In this document: one piece after another, positions 35,015 through 44,737 of the stretch | Numbering within the stretch: the first letter of the stretch is position 1 | How the letters are laid out: the number at the start of each line of letters is the position of its first letter | Source: Rahnella sp. AA | Lineage (GTDB): Bacteria > Pseudomonadota > Gammaproteobacteria > Enterobacterales > Enterobacteriaceae | Direction: 5' to 3' | DNA length: 64,000 nucleotides | Assembly (NCBI RefSeq): GCF_002834385.1 | Contig: NZ_PITQ01000011.1 | Span: forward strand, 62,001 to 126,000 | Translations under genes and position numbers: made by a program | Notes under the pieces: generated by a model | Told to the model about the DNA's origin: nothing | What the model saw: the letters and a program-made list of their open reading frames with translations, nothing else | Databases searched by the model: none

Positions 35015-35060
35015 TGTGATTCAATAATATCTCGACCCGTACTATCGTAATAAAATAACA

Positions 35061-36077
35061 TCAGGCCGATTCACGAATAACAAGCTGACTGGAAATGAGT
35101 ACCCTCTGAGTCTCTTGTTGTGAGTCCTTTATTTTTTTCATTATTAATAAAGCAGCTTCTGTACCCGTATCCTCACTGGAGGAAGAGACATAAGTTAAAG
35201 AGGGAGAGGTAAGATTGATGTAAGCCATATCTTCAAAACCAGCAATAGAAATCTGCTGTGTCAGGAAAATATCTTTCCCTATAGTTCGTCCGACCTGGTA
35301 AGCACCATTAATACAGCCAATAATTGTTGAAGGAGAATGGCACAAAATGGCTGTAATATTATTATATTTCTTGAGCAAACTGCTAACTGCAGCATTGGCG
35401 GCATAAGTGGTATCTTCACAAGGCAACACCCAGGCATCACGAAACGGTAAACCATATTGCTGCAAAACAGTCTGATAGCCTTGTAACCTCTCTGCGCGGA
35501 TCAAACAATTTTCATCACCACCGACATAAGCAATATTGCGATGCCCGCGATCGATAAGATAACGAACTAAGCTATTTCCCGCTTCACGGTTATTACTTTG
35601 AACGACATCATAAGAACCCTGTATTTCTGATTTTGAAACAATCACAACAGGTAAATGGCTTTCAGTTATTGGCCCAGGAATTCCGTAAGAGTAATGATCT
35701 ACGGAAAAATAGATAACCCCAGCGACGCCCTGCTGAATAAATGATTTTAGACACTTTTGGAGTTGCTCTTTATCATCCTCAGGCTGTCCCAAAAATACCA
35801 TATAACCCAATGACTCAAGTTTCCGGACAACGCTCGCCATGACTTTAATGGAGAAGGTATCATTGAGGTCGCTGACAATGAGCCCGATAAGATTTGAGGT
35901 ATTAGAACGAAGGTTGGCTGCCGCTACGTTATGGACATACCCCAGAGTATCGATAGCCGAGCGAATTTTTTCGATAGTCGCTTCAGAAATCTTCCCTTTC
36001 TGCCGCAAAACCAGAGAAACAGTGGAGACGGAGACTCCCGCAAATTTCGCTACATCGGTGATGTTTACTTTTTTCAT
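35061..36077 (-). CDS. LacI-family repressor, MalI-like
   Basis: A 338-residue repressor with the helix-turn-helix ITDVAKFAGVSVSTVSLVLRQKGKIS and hinge NVAAANLRSNTSNLIGLIV. The effector core keeps close local similarity to E. coli MalI (TVSLVL, RAERLQGYQTVLQQYGLPFRDAWVL). It lies 175 bases downstream of a glucose-superfamily PTS permease gene on the same strand, the partner type that MalI controls. AACGTT-centred operators upstream of that permease fit a MalI-like repressor. Inducer unknown. Confidence 0.9.
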   Translation of the reverse strand: MKKVNITDVAKFAGVSVSTVSLVLRQKGKISEATIEKIRSAIDTLGYVHNVAAANLRSNTSNLIGLIVSDLNDTFSIKVMASVVRKLESLGYMVFLGQPEDDKEQLQKCLKSFIQQGVAGVIYFSVDHYSYGIPGPITESHLPVVIVSKSEIQGSYDVVQSNNREAGNSLVRYLIDRGHRNIAYVGGDENCLIRAERLQGYQTVLQQYGLPFRDAWVLPCEDTTYAANAAVSSLLKKYNNITAILCHSPSTIIGCINGAYQVGRTIGKDIFLTQQISIAGFEDMAYINLTSPSLTYVSSSSEDTGTEAALLIMKKIKDSQQETQRVLISSQLVIRESA

Positions 36078-36119
36078 TCTTCCTCTTGCTACTTATGTTC
36101 TTCTCAATCGATGGCATGC

Positions 36120-36196
36120 GGCCTCCCTGAGGATCCAAGTCATTATTATCATATTTGCATAAAGGAATGCCCAGGAATTTCAGGATCCTGGAGGCC
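36120..36196. repeat. Long imperfect inverted repeat between the IICB and LacI-type genes
   Basis: GGCCTCCCTGAGGATCC (36120-36136) and GGATCCTGGAGGCC (36183-36196) pair over 14 bases with a 3-base bulge and a loop of about 46 bases. It lies in the 175-base gap between the two minus-strand genes and could be an mRNA stability or attenuation structure. No T-run follows, so it is not a simple terminator. Confidence 0.5.
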
Positions 36197-36252
36197 ACAG
36201 GCATGATGCATCGGAAAGAATCGTCGGGACAGCAGAGACGCCCCGTAAAGCT

Positions 36253-37755
36253 TTATGGCTTCGCGGTGATATCAGACATTGTCTGAGCAATAAATTGTGC
36301 CCTTGCACCAAAAATCACCTGTATACCTTTATCTCCTACAAATACTACCCCCCTGGCCCCGACCTGATTCAGGCCATCTTTATTGACTAATTCACTCTTT
36401 GCAATCTCCAGCCGCAAGCGTGTTATGCAAGAACTTATGGAGAGAATATTTTCCTGACCACCCAGTAAGCTTATAATTTCATAAGAAATTTCCGCATCAG
36501 TTTTATCATCACAATTCACCATCGCATCTGCGCGGCCCGGTGTTTTAATGTCAAAACGTCGGATAACAAAGCGGAAAGTGAAATAGTAAATTATCGCCAT
36601 CGGGATCCCCACGAACACTGCGCTGAGGAAGTTAGTCTGGTAATCATTGAGGGATGGCAAAATGCCAAAAGAAATATAGTCGATTAAGCCTGCAGAGAAG
36701 GACTTAGCAATATGCGCATTGAGCAGATACATACACATATAGGAAATTCCGGCCATGAAAGCATTGAAAATATACAAGATAGGTGCAACAAAAATAAATG
36801 TAAATTCAACAGGTTCCGTAATTCCCGTCAGAAAACACGTCAGGGCGGCTGAAAACAGAATACCGAAAGCAATTTTCTTATTTTTGGTATTCGCTTCGTG
36901 GTACATCGCCAGGCACGCCGCAGGTAAAGCAAAAAGCATCAGGGGAAACTCTCCCTGCATAAATTTCCCTGCATTCTGATAGCTACCGCTGCTAAAAGAT
37001 TTAACACCCTCCTCGAGCATTTTGAACCAAATTGTCTGATCGCCATGAATGACCTGGCCCGCTTTTGTAGTGTATTCGCCAAACGAATACCAGAAAGAGG
37101 GGTACCAGATATGGTGTAAACCTAGCGGGATCAACGCGCGCTCAACCGTGCCGAAAATGAAGGTTGATAGCACCTGATTATCTCCATTGACCACCACAGA
37201 AAGCCCGTCAATGCCCGCCTGGATGTAAGACCAAACCCAGGGTAAAGCCATTCCCAGCAGAAAAGACAAGAAAGCCGTGGCAATAGCCACAAAACGCTTT
37301 CCTGAGAAAAACCCAAGAAATTCAGGTAACTGTAATGTATTGAATTTGTTGTAACACCAGGCGGCAAGGATCCCTGAAATCAACCCTCCGAATACCCCCA
37401 TTTGTAAAGTCGGTATCCCCAAAACCATCGCATATTTCCCGCCTGCGGCAGCCATTTCCGGCGTGATATGCAGTAAGGTTCCCATGGTGACATTAATGGT
37501 TAAAACCGATACCGCTGCGGATAACGCCGCAATGCCCGATTCCGAAGCCAATCCTACTGCAGAGCCAATTGCAAATAGCAGTGGCAAATTATCAAAAATT
37601 ACGCCCCCCGCATTCATCATCAAGGGCAAATGAAAACGGTCGCCAAAGGCCAGTAACAAACCCGCCGCAGGAAGCAGTGAAATGGGCAACATAAGCGCCC
37701 TTCCTATCATGGATAACTTTGATAATGACTTAATAAAGCCAGAAAACACACTCAT
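36253..37755 (-). CDS. PTS glucose/N-acetylglucosamine-superfamily IICB permease
   Basis: A 500-residue IIC-IIB fusion. The IIC part has AGGVIFDNLPLLFAIGSAVGLA, YNKFNTLQLPEFLGFFSGKRFV, LIPLGLHHIWYPSFW and the signature GITEPVEFTFIF. The IIB part has the phospho-cysteine in SSCITRLRLEI. It reads closer to PtsG/NagE than the other IICB in this window. No IIA domain is fused. The neighbours are a MalI-like repressor downstream and, beyond it, a convergent PIG-L deacetylase, so an amino sugar is a possible substrate, but this is inferred. Composition is more AT-rich than the core genes. Confidence 0.9.
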   Translation of the reverse strand: MSVFSGFIKSLSKLSMIGRALMLPISLLPAAGLLLAFGDRFHLPLMMNAGGVIFDNLPLLFAIGSAVGLASESGIAALSAAVSVLTINVTMGTLLHITPEMAAAGGKYAMVLGIPTLQMGVFGGLISGILAAWCYNKFNTLQLPEFLGFFSGKRFVAIATAFLSFLLGMALPWVWSYIQAGIDGLSVVVNGDNQVLSTFIFGTVERALIPLGLHHIWYPSFWYSFGEYTTKAGQVIHGDQTIWFKMLEEGVKSFSSGSYQNAGKFMQGEFPLMLFALPAACLAMYHEANTKNKKIAFGILFSAALTCFLTGITEPVEFTFIFVAPILYIFNAFMAGISYMCMYLLNAHIAKSFSAGLIDYISFGILPSLNDYQTNFLSAVFVGIPMAIIYYFTFRFVIRRFDIKTPGRADAMVNCDDKTDAEISYEIISLLGGQENILSISSCITRLRLEIAKSELVNKDGLNQVGARGVVFVGDKGIQVIFGARAQFIAQTMSDITAKP

Positions 37756-37786
37756 CCTAATATCCTTATTATTTAAACAGTTAAGT

Positions 37787-37819
37787 TAAGTATAACGTTC
37801 TACTATAACGTTATACTTA
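37787..37819. promoter_or_regulatory. AACGTT-centred operator pair upstream of the PTS IICB gene
   Basis: TAAGTATAACGTT (37787-37799) and AACGTTATACTTA (37807-37819) are exact reverse complements with a 7-base spacer. The second contains the perfect 12-base palindrome TATAACGTTATA. A central CG in AACGTT is also the core of the E. coli MalI operator, so the LacI-family gene at 35061-36077 is the likely binder. The site lies 32 bases before the permease start. Confidence 0.75.
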
Positions 37820-37930
37820 TAATGCAATAACCCAAGATGCAATGAAAGCGGCCGGGTCTGTTCAAAATTGAATTCTTCAGAGAATGTGAAGTGACGCTGC
37901 AAGAAGGAGAAATAAAGCGGTGCTAAAGGC

Positions 37931-37958
37931 AAAAAAAAGCCCACATCGGACTGTGGGC
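37931..37958 (-). terminator. Minus-strand terminator-like hairpin with no gene in front of it
   Basis: On the minus strand GCCCACA-GTCCGA-TGTGGGC is followed by eight T residues (37938-37931), a textbook terminator. No minus-strand gene lies upstream up to the divergent pump operon, so it may end a small RNA or guard the IICB operator region. Confidence 0.75.
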
Positions 37959-38102
37959 ATGGGGGTTGCAACTGGCCGTCGTTCAGTACGGCTGGCAACA
38001 AGCAAATGTGAGAACTGCTCGCTCTCGGGCCATAAGGTAACGGTAACTTCTGGGATCCCTCAGCCTTTTCTGGTAAGTGCCGGGTTAAAATGTATAAATT
38101 TG

Positions 38103-38118
38103 TTTGATCTGGATCACA
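38103..38118. promoter_or_regulatory. CRP-like site in the IICB / RND pump divergent gap
   Basis: TTTGA-TCTGGA-TCACA matches the CRP consensus at nine of ten positions, and N6 is also palindrome-like. It lies about 350 bases upstream of the PTS IICB gene, about 300 bases upstream of the pump adaptor gene, and about 145 bases before the orphan minus-strand terminator, so its target is uncertain. Confidence 0.55.
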
Positions 38119-38364
38119 CTTATCAGACACCTAACATTTCATTCACTTTTAGAATATTCCACTAATAATTATTCTTATGGCTTATTTGTTAGTTTGCTAA
38201 GTAACAATATTGCACCCATTTACGACTGCACGAAAAGACTAAACCCCCTTATTTACAAGGGGTTATTGTGCAACATTTTCCTCATAATTAGAAACATCGA
38301 AACATGGGTCATAACCATATCCTTACACAGCGAACTCTGGCGCTCTCGTATAGTGGAGAACTTG

Positions 38365-38384
38365 TTGAGAACGGTTATTCTCAA
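38365..38384. promoter_or_regulatory. Inverted repeat just upstream of the AcrA-like gene
   Basis: TTGAGAA-CGGTTA-TTCTCAA, seven perfect base pairs with a 6-base spacer, ends 22 bases before the adaptor start. A repressor bound here would block the pump operon. No TetR or MarR gene is adjacent, so the binder is unknown. Confidence 0.55.
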
Positions 38385-38406
38385 TTCCCCACAAAGAGTG
38401 AATTCT

Positions 38407-39540
38407 ATGCGCCTGAAGTTTCTTTCTGTCAGTACAGTTGTACTGCTTTCCGCATGTGATGGTTCCGCCAGTTCTGCCTCTCCGGCAGCCGCGACGCCTG
38501 CAGTGGATGTCGTTACATTACACAGCCAGCCCGTTACCCTGACCACCAGCCTGCCAGGACGCACCACTGCAGTACGCAGCGCAGAAGTTCGTCCGCAGGT
38601 GAATGGTGTGATCCTGAAACGTCTTTTTGTGGAAGGCAGCGAGGTCAAAGCGGGTCAGCAGCTTTATCAGATTGATCCGTCTACTTATCAGGCGGCATAC
38701 GATCGCGCGATGGCAACCTGGAAAAGTGCCGATGCCACTGCACGTCGCTATAAACCGCTGGTCGACGCGCAAGCCGTCAGCCGTCAGCAATACGACGATG
38801 CCGTCGCCGCCGAACGTGAAGCTGCCGCCGATGTTGAAACAGCCCGCGTAAACCTGCAATACACCAAAGTGTACGCCCCGATTTCCGGGCACATTGGCCG
38901 CTCGCTGTACACCGAAGGTGCGCTGGTCACCAGCGGCCAGACGGCATATCTGACCACGATCGACCAGCTCAATCCTATCTACGTTGACGTCAACGAATCC
39001 TCACAGGATTTGCTCAAACTGCGTCGCGCGCTGGCTTCCGGAAAATTGCAGTCCGCCGGCGAAAACGCCGCGCAGGCCAATCTGACGCTGGAAGATGGCA
39101 GCAAATATGCCCTGCCGGGCAAACTGGAATTCTCAGAAGTCACCGTGTCGCAAAGTACCGGTTCCGTGACCCTGCGCGCCTCGTTCCCAAATCCGCATGA
39201 CGAATTATTGCCGGGTATGTTTGTTCACGCCGAGCTGCAACAGGGTGTGGATGACAAGGGGATCCTGGTACCGCAGGAAGCGATCATGCATGACGTGAAA
39301 GGCGCGCCGTACGTTTACGTGGTGAAAGCCGATAACACCGTCGAGCAGCGTTCCATCACCACCGGTCAGATGATGAAAGGCTTCTGGCTGGCAAATCAGG
39401 GCCTTAACGACGGCGACAAGGTGATCACCGACGGATTGCAGAACGTCAGGCCTGGAGCAAAAGTGAATGCCACCGAGCGCAAAACCAGTGCCCCTGCCGA
39501 ACAGGCTAATCTCGCGATGACCGATCCTTCCGCGCAATAG
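38407..39540 (+). CDS. RND efflux periplasmic adaptor lipoprotein, AcrA/MexA family
   Basis: Membrane-fusion protein that links the RND pump to the outer-membrane channel. The frame is open from 38104, but the ATG at 38407 starts a lipoprotein signal (MRLKFLSVSTVVLLSAC, lipid Cys17), giving 377 residues, close to AcrA. Landmarks are TTAVRSAEVRPQVNGVILKRLFVEGSEVKAGQQLYQIDP (first lipoyl half and hairpin), YTKVYAPISGHIGRS (second half) and a Ser/Thr-rich tail. It heads an adaptor-pump-channel operon; the pump starts 9 bases later. Confidence 0.93.
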   Translation: MRLKFLSVSTVVLLSACDGSASSASPAAATPAVDVVTLHSQPVTLTTSLPGRTTAVRSAEVRPQVNGVILKRLFVEGSEVKAGQQLYQIDPSTYQAAYDRAMATWKSADATARRYKPLVDAQAVSRQQYDDAVAAEREAAADVETARVNLQYTKVYAPISGHIGRSLYTEGALVTSGQTAYLTTIDQLNPIYVDVNESSQDLLKLRRALASGKLQSAGENAAQANLTLEDGSKYALPGKLEFSEVTVSQSTGSVTLRASFPNPHDELLPGMFVHAELQQGVDDKGILVPQEAIMHDVKGAPYVYVVKADNTVEQRSITTGQMMKGFWLANQGLNDGDKVITDGLQNVRPGAKVNATERKTSAPAEQANLAMTDPSAQ

Positions 39541-39549
39541 GTGAGCTGA

Positions 39550-42500
39550 ATGTCTACTTTCTTTATTAATCGCCCGATATTCGCCTGGGTGGTCGCTATC
39601 GTCATCATGATTGCCGGTGCGCTGTCGATCATGAAATTGCCGATCAACCAGTATCCGAATATTGCGCCACCGGCGATTTCCGTCAGCGTCACCTATCCGG
39701 GTGCGTCAGCGGAAACCGCGCAGAACACCGTCGTCCAGGTTATCGAACAGCAACTTAACGGGCTGGATAACCTGCGTTACATCGAATCACAAAGTAACAG
39801 CGACGGCAGTGCCACCATTATCGCCACCTTCGATCAGGGGACTAACCCGGATATCGCGCAGGTTCAGGTACAGAACAAAGTGTCTCTGGCCGAATCGCAA
39901 CTGCCCACCGAAGTGGTCAATCAGGGTATCCGTATTGCCAAATATCAGGCCAACTTCATGCTGCTGGTCAGCCTGATTTCGACCGATGGCAAAATGAGTA
40001 ACTCGGACCTGAGTAACCTGCTGGTCACCAAACTCGAAGACCCGATCGTGCGTACCAAAGGCGTCGGCGACTTCCTGGTGCTCGGCTCAGAATACGCAAT
40101 GCGTATCTGGTTAGACCCGGCAAAACTCTATAAGTATCAGCTCATCCCAAGTGATGTCAGCGCAGCTATTGAAGCACAAAACGTACAGGTTTCTTCCGGT
40201 TCTCTCGGCGGATTACCGACGGTTAAAGACAGCAAAGTCAGCGCGACCATTATTGGCAAAACCCGTTTCGACAGCGTTAACCAGTTCAAAAACGTTCTGC
40301 TGAAAGTGAATGCGGACGGCTCCCAGGTGCGCCTGAGCGATGTCGCCAATGTGGATCTGGGGCCGGAAAGTTACTCCATCTCCTCCACCTTTAACGGCAG
40401 GCCTTCTACCGCCATCGCCCTGCGTCTGGCGAGCGGCGCGAACGTGCTTGATACCGACAGAGCGGTGAGAGAAACAGTTGCCGGGCTGGAATCCTCCCTG
40501 CCTGCGGGCGTAAAAGTCGAGTTCCCTTATCAGACCGCGCCGGTGGTCAGCGCCTCCATTGAAGAAGTGGTCAAAACGCTGATCGAAGCCATTGTGCTGG
40601 TGTTCTGCGTCATGCTGCTGTTCCTGCAAAACCTGCGCGCAACGCTGGTGACCACACTGGTGGTGCCGGTCGTTCTGCTCGGGACTTTCGGGATCCTGGC
40701 GGCGGCGGGGTATTCCATTAACACCCTGACCATGTTCGGGATGGTACTGGCGATAGGCCTGCTGGTGGATGACGCCATCGTGGTGGTAGAAAACGTCGAG
40801 CGTGTGATGACGGAAGAAAAGTTATCACCGAAAGAAGCCACGATTAAATCGATGAAACAAATCCAGGGCGCGCTGTTTGGGATCGCGCTGGTGCTGTCTG
40901 CGGTATTAGTACCGATGGCGTTCTTCGGCGGCTCAACCGGCATTATCTATCGTCAGTTCTCGATCACCATCGTTTCTGCGATGGCACTTTCCGTTCTGAT
41001 GGCACTGATTTTCACCCCGGCGCTGTGTGCCACTATCATCAAACACAATGACGAGGAGAAATCGCAAAAAGGCTTCTCCGGCTGGTTTAACCGTACCTTT
41101 GACAAAGGGGCGATGCGCTACACCAGCGCCGTCGGCACCGTGATTACACGCCGCCGGCTGTTTATGGTGATTTATCTGCTGATTGTGGTCGCGACCGGCT
41201 TCATGTTCACCCGCGTACCGACGACGTTCCTGCCGGATGAAGACCAGGGCATCATGATAGTTCAGGCGACGTTACCGGCAAATGCTTCGGCGGAGCGTAC
41301 TCAGCAAGTGCTGGATAGCGTACGTGAATATCTGATGGATAAAGAAAGCGGCGCGGTATCCTCCGTGTTTACCGCCAACGGATTCAGCTTCGCAGGCCGT
41401 GGTCAGAACGTGGGCCTCGCTTTTGTACAGCTGAAAACCTGGGCCAAACGCCCGGATGCCGCGCAGAAAGTACAGGCGCTGGCTGGCCGTGCGATGGCAC
41501 ATTTCGCCACCATTAAAGATGCCCGCGTATTTGCTTTCGTCCCGCCTGCCGTACTGGAACTGGGTAATGCCACCGGCTTTGACTTCTTCCTTCAGGACAC
41601 CAACGGTAAAGGGCATGAAGCCCTGATGGCCGCGCGTAACCAGTTCCTGCAAATGGCGTCGCAGGATAAACGCCTGACCGCCGTTCGCCCGAACGGGATG
41701 GAAGACGAACCGCAATACCAGCTGGAAATTGACGACGAACGCGCGCAGGCGCTGGGCCTGAGCCTCGACGACATCAACAATACGCTGTCGGCGGCTTGGG
41801 GTTCGGCTTACGTGAACCAGTTCATGTACAACAACCGCGTGAAGCGCGTTTACATCCAGGGCAAGGCGGCGTCCCGCGTGACACCGGAAGATCTGAACAA
41901 CTGGTATTTCCGTAATACCAGCGGCGATATGGTGCCGTGGAGCGCCTTCGGCAGCGGCAAGTGGGTTTACGGCTCACCGCGCTACGAGCGTTTCAACGGG
42001 GTATCTTCCGTCGAACTGATGGGTTCACCGGCGCCGGGCTACAGCTCGGGGGATGCCAACGATGCCGTCGCAGAAATCGCGGCCAAACTGCCACCGGGCT
42101 ACAAAGTGGCGTGGCATGGCCTGAGCTATGAAGAAAAACTCTCCGGTTCGCAGACGCCTGCGCTGTACACCCTGTCGATCATCGTGGTGTTCCTGTGTCT
42201 GGCCGCATTGTATGAAAGCTGGTCGATTCCGTTCTCAGTTCTGCTGGTGATCCCGCTCGGGATCCTCGGGACAATCGGGGCGGTGCTGCTGCGCGGATTA
42301 TCCAACGACGTCTTCTTCCAGGTCGGCCTGTTAACCACCGTCGGGCTGGCGGCGAAGAACGCCATATTGATTGTCGAATTCGCCAAAGAGCTGCACGAGA
42401 AAGAGGGAATGTCGATTATTGATGCCGCCGTCGAAGCTGCCAAGCTGCGTATCCGGCCGATCATCATGACCTCGATGGCCTTTATCCTCGGCGTGTTCCC

Positions 42501-42699
42501 GCTGACAATTTCCAGCGGTGCCGGGGCGGGCAGCCAGCACTCCATTGGTACTGCGGTGGTGGGCGGGATGATCACGGCGACCTTCCTGGCGATCTTCTTC
42601 GTTCCGATGTTCTACGTGACGATTGTGAATCTGTTCACCCGCAAATCGAAACAACAAGAAAAGGCGCTTCCTGCGTCTGAGGCAACACACCATGAATAA
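39550..42699 (+). CDS. RND multidrug efflux pump, HAE1 family, AcrB-like
   Basis: A 1049-residue inner-membrane proton-drug antiporter, same length as AcrB. It has the N-terminal [14 protein letters not shown] helix, the [15 protein letters not shown]-type porter domain (here [20 protein letters not shown]), the proton-relay helix with the double Asp ([21 protein letters not shown]), the lysine helix ([19 protein letters not shown]) and the [14 protein letters not shown] end. It forms trimers that capture drugs, dyes and detergents from the periplasm. It lies between its adaptor and its own channel, so the operon is self-contained. Confidence 0.95.
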   Translation: MSTFFINRPIFAWVVAIVIMIAGALSIMKLPINQYPNIAPPAISVSVTYPGASAETAQNTVVQVIEQQLNGLDNLRYIESQSNSDGSATIIATFDQGTNPDIAQVQVQNKVSLAESQLPTEVVNQGIRIAKYQANFMLLVSLISTDGKMSNSDLSNLLVTKLEDPIVRTKGVGDFLVLGSEYAMRIWLDPAKLYKYQLIPSDVSAAIEAQNVQVSSGSLGGLPTVKDSKVSATIIGKTRFDSVNQFKNVLLKVNADGSQVRLSDVANVDLGPESYSISSTFNGRPSTAIALRLASGANVLDTDRAVRETVAGLESSLPAGVKVEFPYQTAPVVSASIEEVVKTLIEAIVLVFCVMLLFLQNLRATLVTTLVVPVVLLGTFGILAAAGYSINTLTMFGMVLAIGLLVDDAIVVVENVERVMTEEKLSPKEATIKSMKQIQGALFGIALVLSAVLVPMAFFGGSTGIIYRQFSITIVSAMALSVLMALIFTPALCATIIKHNDEEKSQKGFSGWFNRTFDKGAMRYTSAVGTVITRRRLFMVIYLLIVVATGFMFTRVPTTFLPDEDQGIMIVQATLPANASAERTQQVLDSVREYLMDKESGAVSSVFTANGFSFAGRGQNVGLAFVQLKTWAKRPDAAQKVQALAGRAMAHFATIKDARVFAFVPPAVLELGNATGFDFFLQDTNGKGHEALMAARNQFLQMASQDKRLTAVRPNGMEDEPQYQLEIDDERAQALGLSLDDINNTLSAAWGSAYVNQFMYNNRVKRVYIQGKAASRVTPEDLNNWYFRNTSGDMVPWSAFGSGKWVYGSPRYERFNGVSSVELMGSPAPGYSSGDANDAVAEIAAKLPPGYKVAWHGLSYEEKLSGSQTPALYTLSIIVVFLCLAALYESWSIPFSVLLVIPLGILGTIGAVLLRGLSNDVFFQVGLLTTVGLAAKNAILIVEFAKELHEKEGMSIIDAAVEAAKLRIRPIIMTSMAFILGVFPLTISSGAGAGSQHSIGTAVVGGMITATFLAIFFVPMFYVTIVNLFTRKSKQQEKALPASEATHHE

Positions 42700-44104
42700 A
42701 CCGCATTTCGCGCTGTCGCTTATCGGCGCGTTTTCACTCACTTTGCTGGCTGGCTGCACCATGGAGCCACACTACCAGCGCCCGGCTTTGCCGGTTGCCA
42801 GCAACTGGAGCGCCGGAGACGGCGCTAAAACCAGCGCCGCGCAGGATATCGGCTGGAAGGCGTTCTTCAATGAACCGGCCATGAACCAGCTGATTACCCT
42901 GTCCCTTGCTAACAACCGCGACCTTCGTGTCGCGGCGTTAAACGTCGATACTGCACGCGCCGCCTTCCAGATTGACCGCGCAGCACTTCTGCCAACGCTT
43001 AACGCCAGCGCCGGTGAAACCAATCAGCATCTGCCGGGCGGATTGTATTCAACGCAAAGCTCGGGGCCGGTGACCTATCAGCAATACAGCGCCAATCTTG
43101 GCGTGACATCTTATGAAGTGGATCTGTTTGGCCGCGTGCGCAGCCTGCGCGATCAGGGGCTGGAAACCTTCCTCGCCACCGAAGCCACGCAGCGCGCTAC
43201 GCAAATCTCACTGGTCTCCGAAGTGGCTTCCGGCTATCTGAGCCTGGCGGCGGATAACGATCTGCTGAAGCTGGCGATCAACACCGCCAACAGCCAGAAT
43301 AAATCCTACGAACTGACCAAACGCAGCTACGATTCCGGCATCAGTACGTCGCAGGATCTGGTGCAGGCGGAAACCACCGTGCGGGCGGCGCAGGCCGATA
43401 TCGCGCAGTACACGCGTCAGGTCCGTCAGGATGTCAACGCGCTGACATTGTTAGTCGGCACGACGATCCCGCAAAACCTGCTGGCCAATGCCACGCTGCA
43501 ACAGAACTGGAAATTCCCGCAGACGCCTGCCGGTTTACCGTCTGACCTGCTGACCCGTCGCCCGGATATTATTGCGGCGGAACACACGCTGAAAGCAGCC
43601 AACGCCAACATCGGCGCCGCCCGCGCGGCGTTCTTCCCAAGCATCACGCTGACTGGCACAGCCGGTTCTGAAAGCGGCAGCCTGAGTAAGCTTTTCGACG
43701 GCGGCACCGGTGCGTGGTCATTCATGCCATCGATCAATATCCCAATATTTGACGGCGGCGTGAATCAGGCGAACCTCGACATCGCCAAAGACACCAAGAA
43801 AATCGACATCGCTAACTATGAGAAAGCGATTCAGACGGCGTTCAAAGAAGTGTCCGACGGCTTAGCCGGTCAGGCGACCTACAAAGACGAACTGCTGGCC
43901 CGCACACAGGACGCCGACGCCAACCAGCGCAACTACGATCTCTCGCAGATGCGTTTCAAAGGCGGTATCGACAACTACCTGAGCGTACTGGTCGCGCAAC
44001 GTTCGCTGTATTCCGCCCAGCAAACGCTGATCACCACACAGCTCGCCCAACTGAATCAGGACATCAGTTTGTATAAAGCGCTGGGCGGCGGCTGGAAGGA
44101 GTAA
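42692..44104 (+). CDS. Outer-membrane efflux lipoprotein, NodT/OprM family
   Basis: A 470-residue TolC-superfamily channel anchored as a lipoprotein (lipobox LLAGC, then TMEPHYQRP). The duplicated helical-barrel motifs are seen as [16 protein letters not shown] and [15 protein letters not shown], with [33 protein letters not shown] between. It overlaps the pump stop by 8 bases, so all three genes are co-translated. The presence of a dedicated channel resembles MexAB-OprM rather than AcrAB-TolC. Confidence 0.94.
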   Translation: MNKPHFALSLIGAFSLTLLAGCTMEPHYQRPALPVASNWSAGDGAKTSAAQDIGWKAFFNEPAMNQLITLSLANNRDLRVAALNVDTARAAFQIDRAALLPTLNASAGETNQHLPGGLYSTQSSGPVTYQQYSANLGVTSYEVDLFGRVRSLRDQGLETFLATEATQRATQISLVSEVASGYLSLAADNDLLKLAINTANSQNKSYELTKRSYDSGISTSQDLVQAETTVRAAQADIAQYTRQVRQDVNALTLLVGTTIPQNLLANATLQQNWKFPQTPAGLPSDLLTRRPDIIAAEHTLKAANANIGAARAAFFPSITLTGTAGSESGSLSKLFDGGTGAWSFMPSINIPIFDGGVNQANLDIAKDTKKIDIANYEKAIQTAFKEVSDGLAGQATYKDELLARTQDADANQRNYDLSQMRFKGGIDNYLSVLVAQRSLYSAQQTLITTQLAQLNQDISLYKALGGGWKE

Positions 44105-44122
44105 ACATTTTGATTTGATAAG

Positions 44123-44152
44123 AAACGCCGACGGAAGTCGGCGTTTTTGTTT
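44123..44152 (+). terminator. Rho-independent terminator after the pump operon
   Basis: AAACGCCGAC (44123-44132) and GTCGGCGTTT (44137-44146) form a perfect stem with a GGAA loop, followed by TTGTTTG after the T-run. Confidence 0.88.
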
Positions 44153-44236
44153 GAAAGGAAAGTATTTCCAGCCCTGAGTTTTCCCAGCATTTCAACATTG
44201 TTGAATAGACCCCAGTGCCCCAGACGGTTCTGTGCG

Positions 44237-44737
44237 TCATGTGGATTTTCGAGCCTTGCTTGCTTTGATCTCTTCGACCCAACCTTCCATTATCCAAAGG
44301 CACGTCGCGGCCTGAGGTCCTGTATCCAGTAAAGAAAGGCGGATGCGATTATATATTTCCATCTCGCCATTCGTTATTTTGTCAAACGGCGGAACACAGG
44401 CTATATCGGTTCCTTGCTGGTGCTGGTAATGATGCTTATCGAGAATTGACATCACTTTGAGCGTTTCTTTTGCGTTAGCATCCAGGGCGTAATAGAGAGC
44501 ACCAGAAAGTTGATTGGATTGTTGTAGATTTACTACAGGCGCTAAATCCGGGACTAACAATAGCCATTCATTGTCACCCGTGGAGATTTTTTTAATCGTC
44601 TCAGACCAGTCTTCTGCTGTTATTTTGGATGCAAAACTGTTGCTCCCATATTTTTGAACACTTATCCTTATATCCTTAGGTGTAGTTGAAGCAAATACCA
44701 TTAATGGAGCGAGAAAAAGTAAGGGAAGAATTTTCAT
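44237..44737 (-). CDS. Putative periplasmic immunity protein for the Tlde1-type effector
   Basis: A 166-residue protein with a signal peptide (MKILPLLFLAPLMVFAS), so it is predicted periplasmic, the compartment where the paired effector acts. It starts at 44737, overlapping the effector stop by 4 bases (ATGA); the frame extends upstream to 44806 but that part lies inside the effector gene. The mature part has two cysteines (IACVPPF and ATCLWIM) that may pair. I do not recognise its family by sequence; the call rests on the signal peptide and position, matching the Tldi1 immunity protein of Salmonella. Confidence 0.65.
   Translation of the reverse strand: MKILPLLFLAPLMVFASTTPKDIRISVQKYGSNSFASKITAEDWSETIKKISTGDNEWLLLVPDLAPVVNLQQSNQLSGALYYALDANAKETLKVMSILDKHHYQHQQGTDIACVPPFDKITNGEMEIYNRIRLSLLDTGPQAATCLWIMEGWVEEIKASKARKST

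Noticed and set aside
37786-38130. Minus-strand open frame of 114 codons over the terminator, operator and CRP-like site
   Set aside because: It contains a strong terminator hairpin within its span and has no protein-like composition or start signal.
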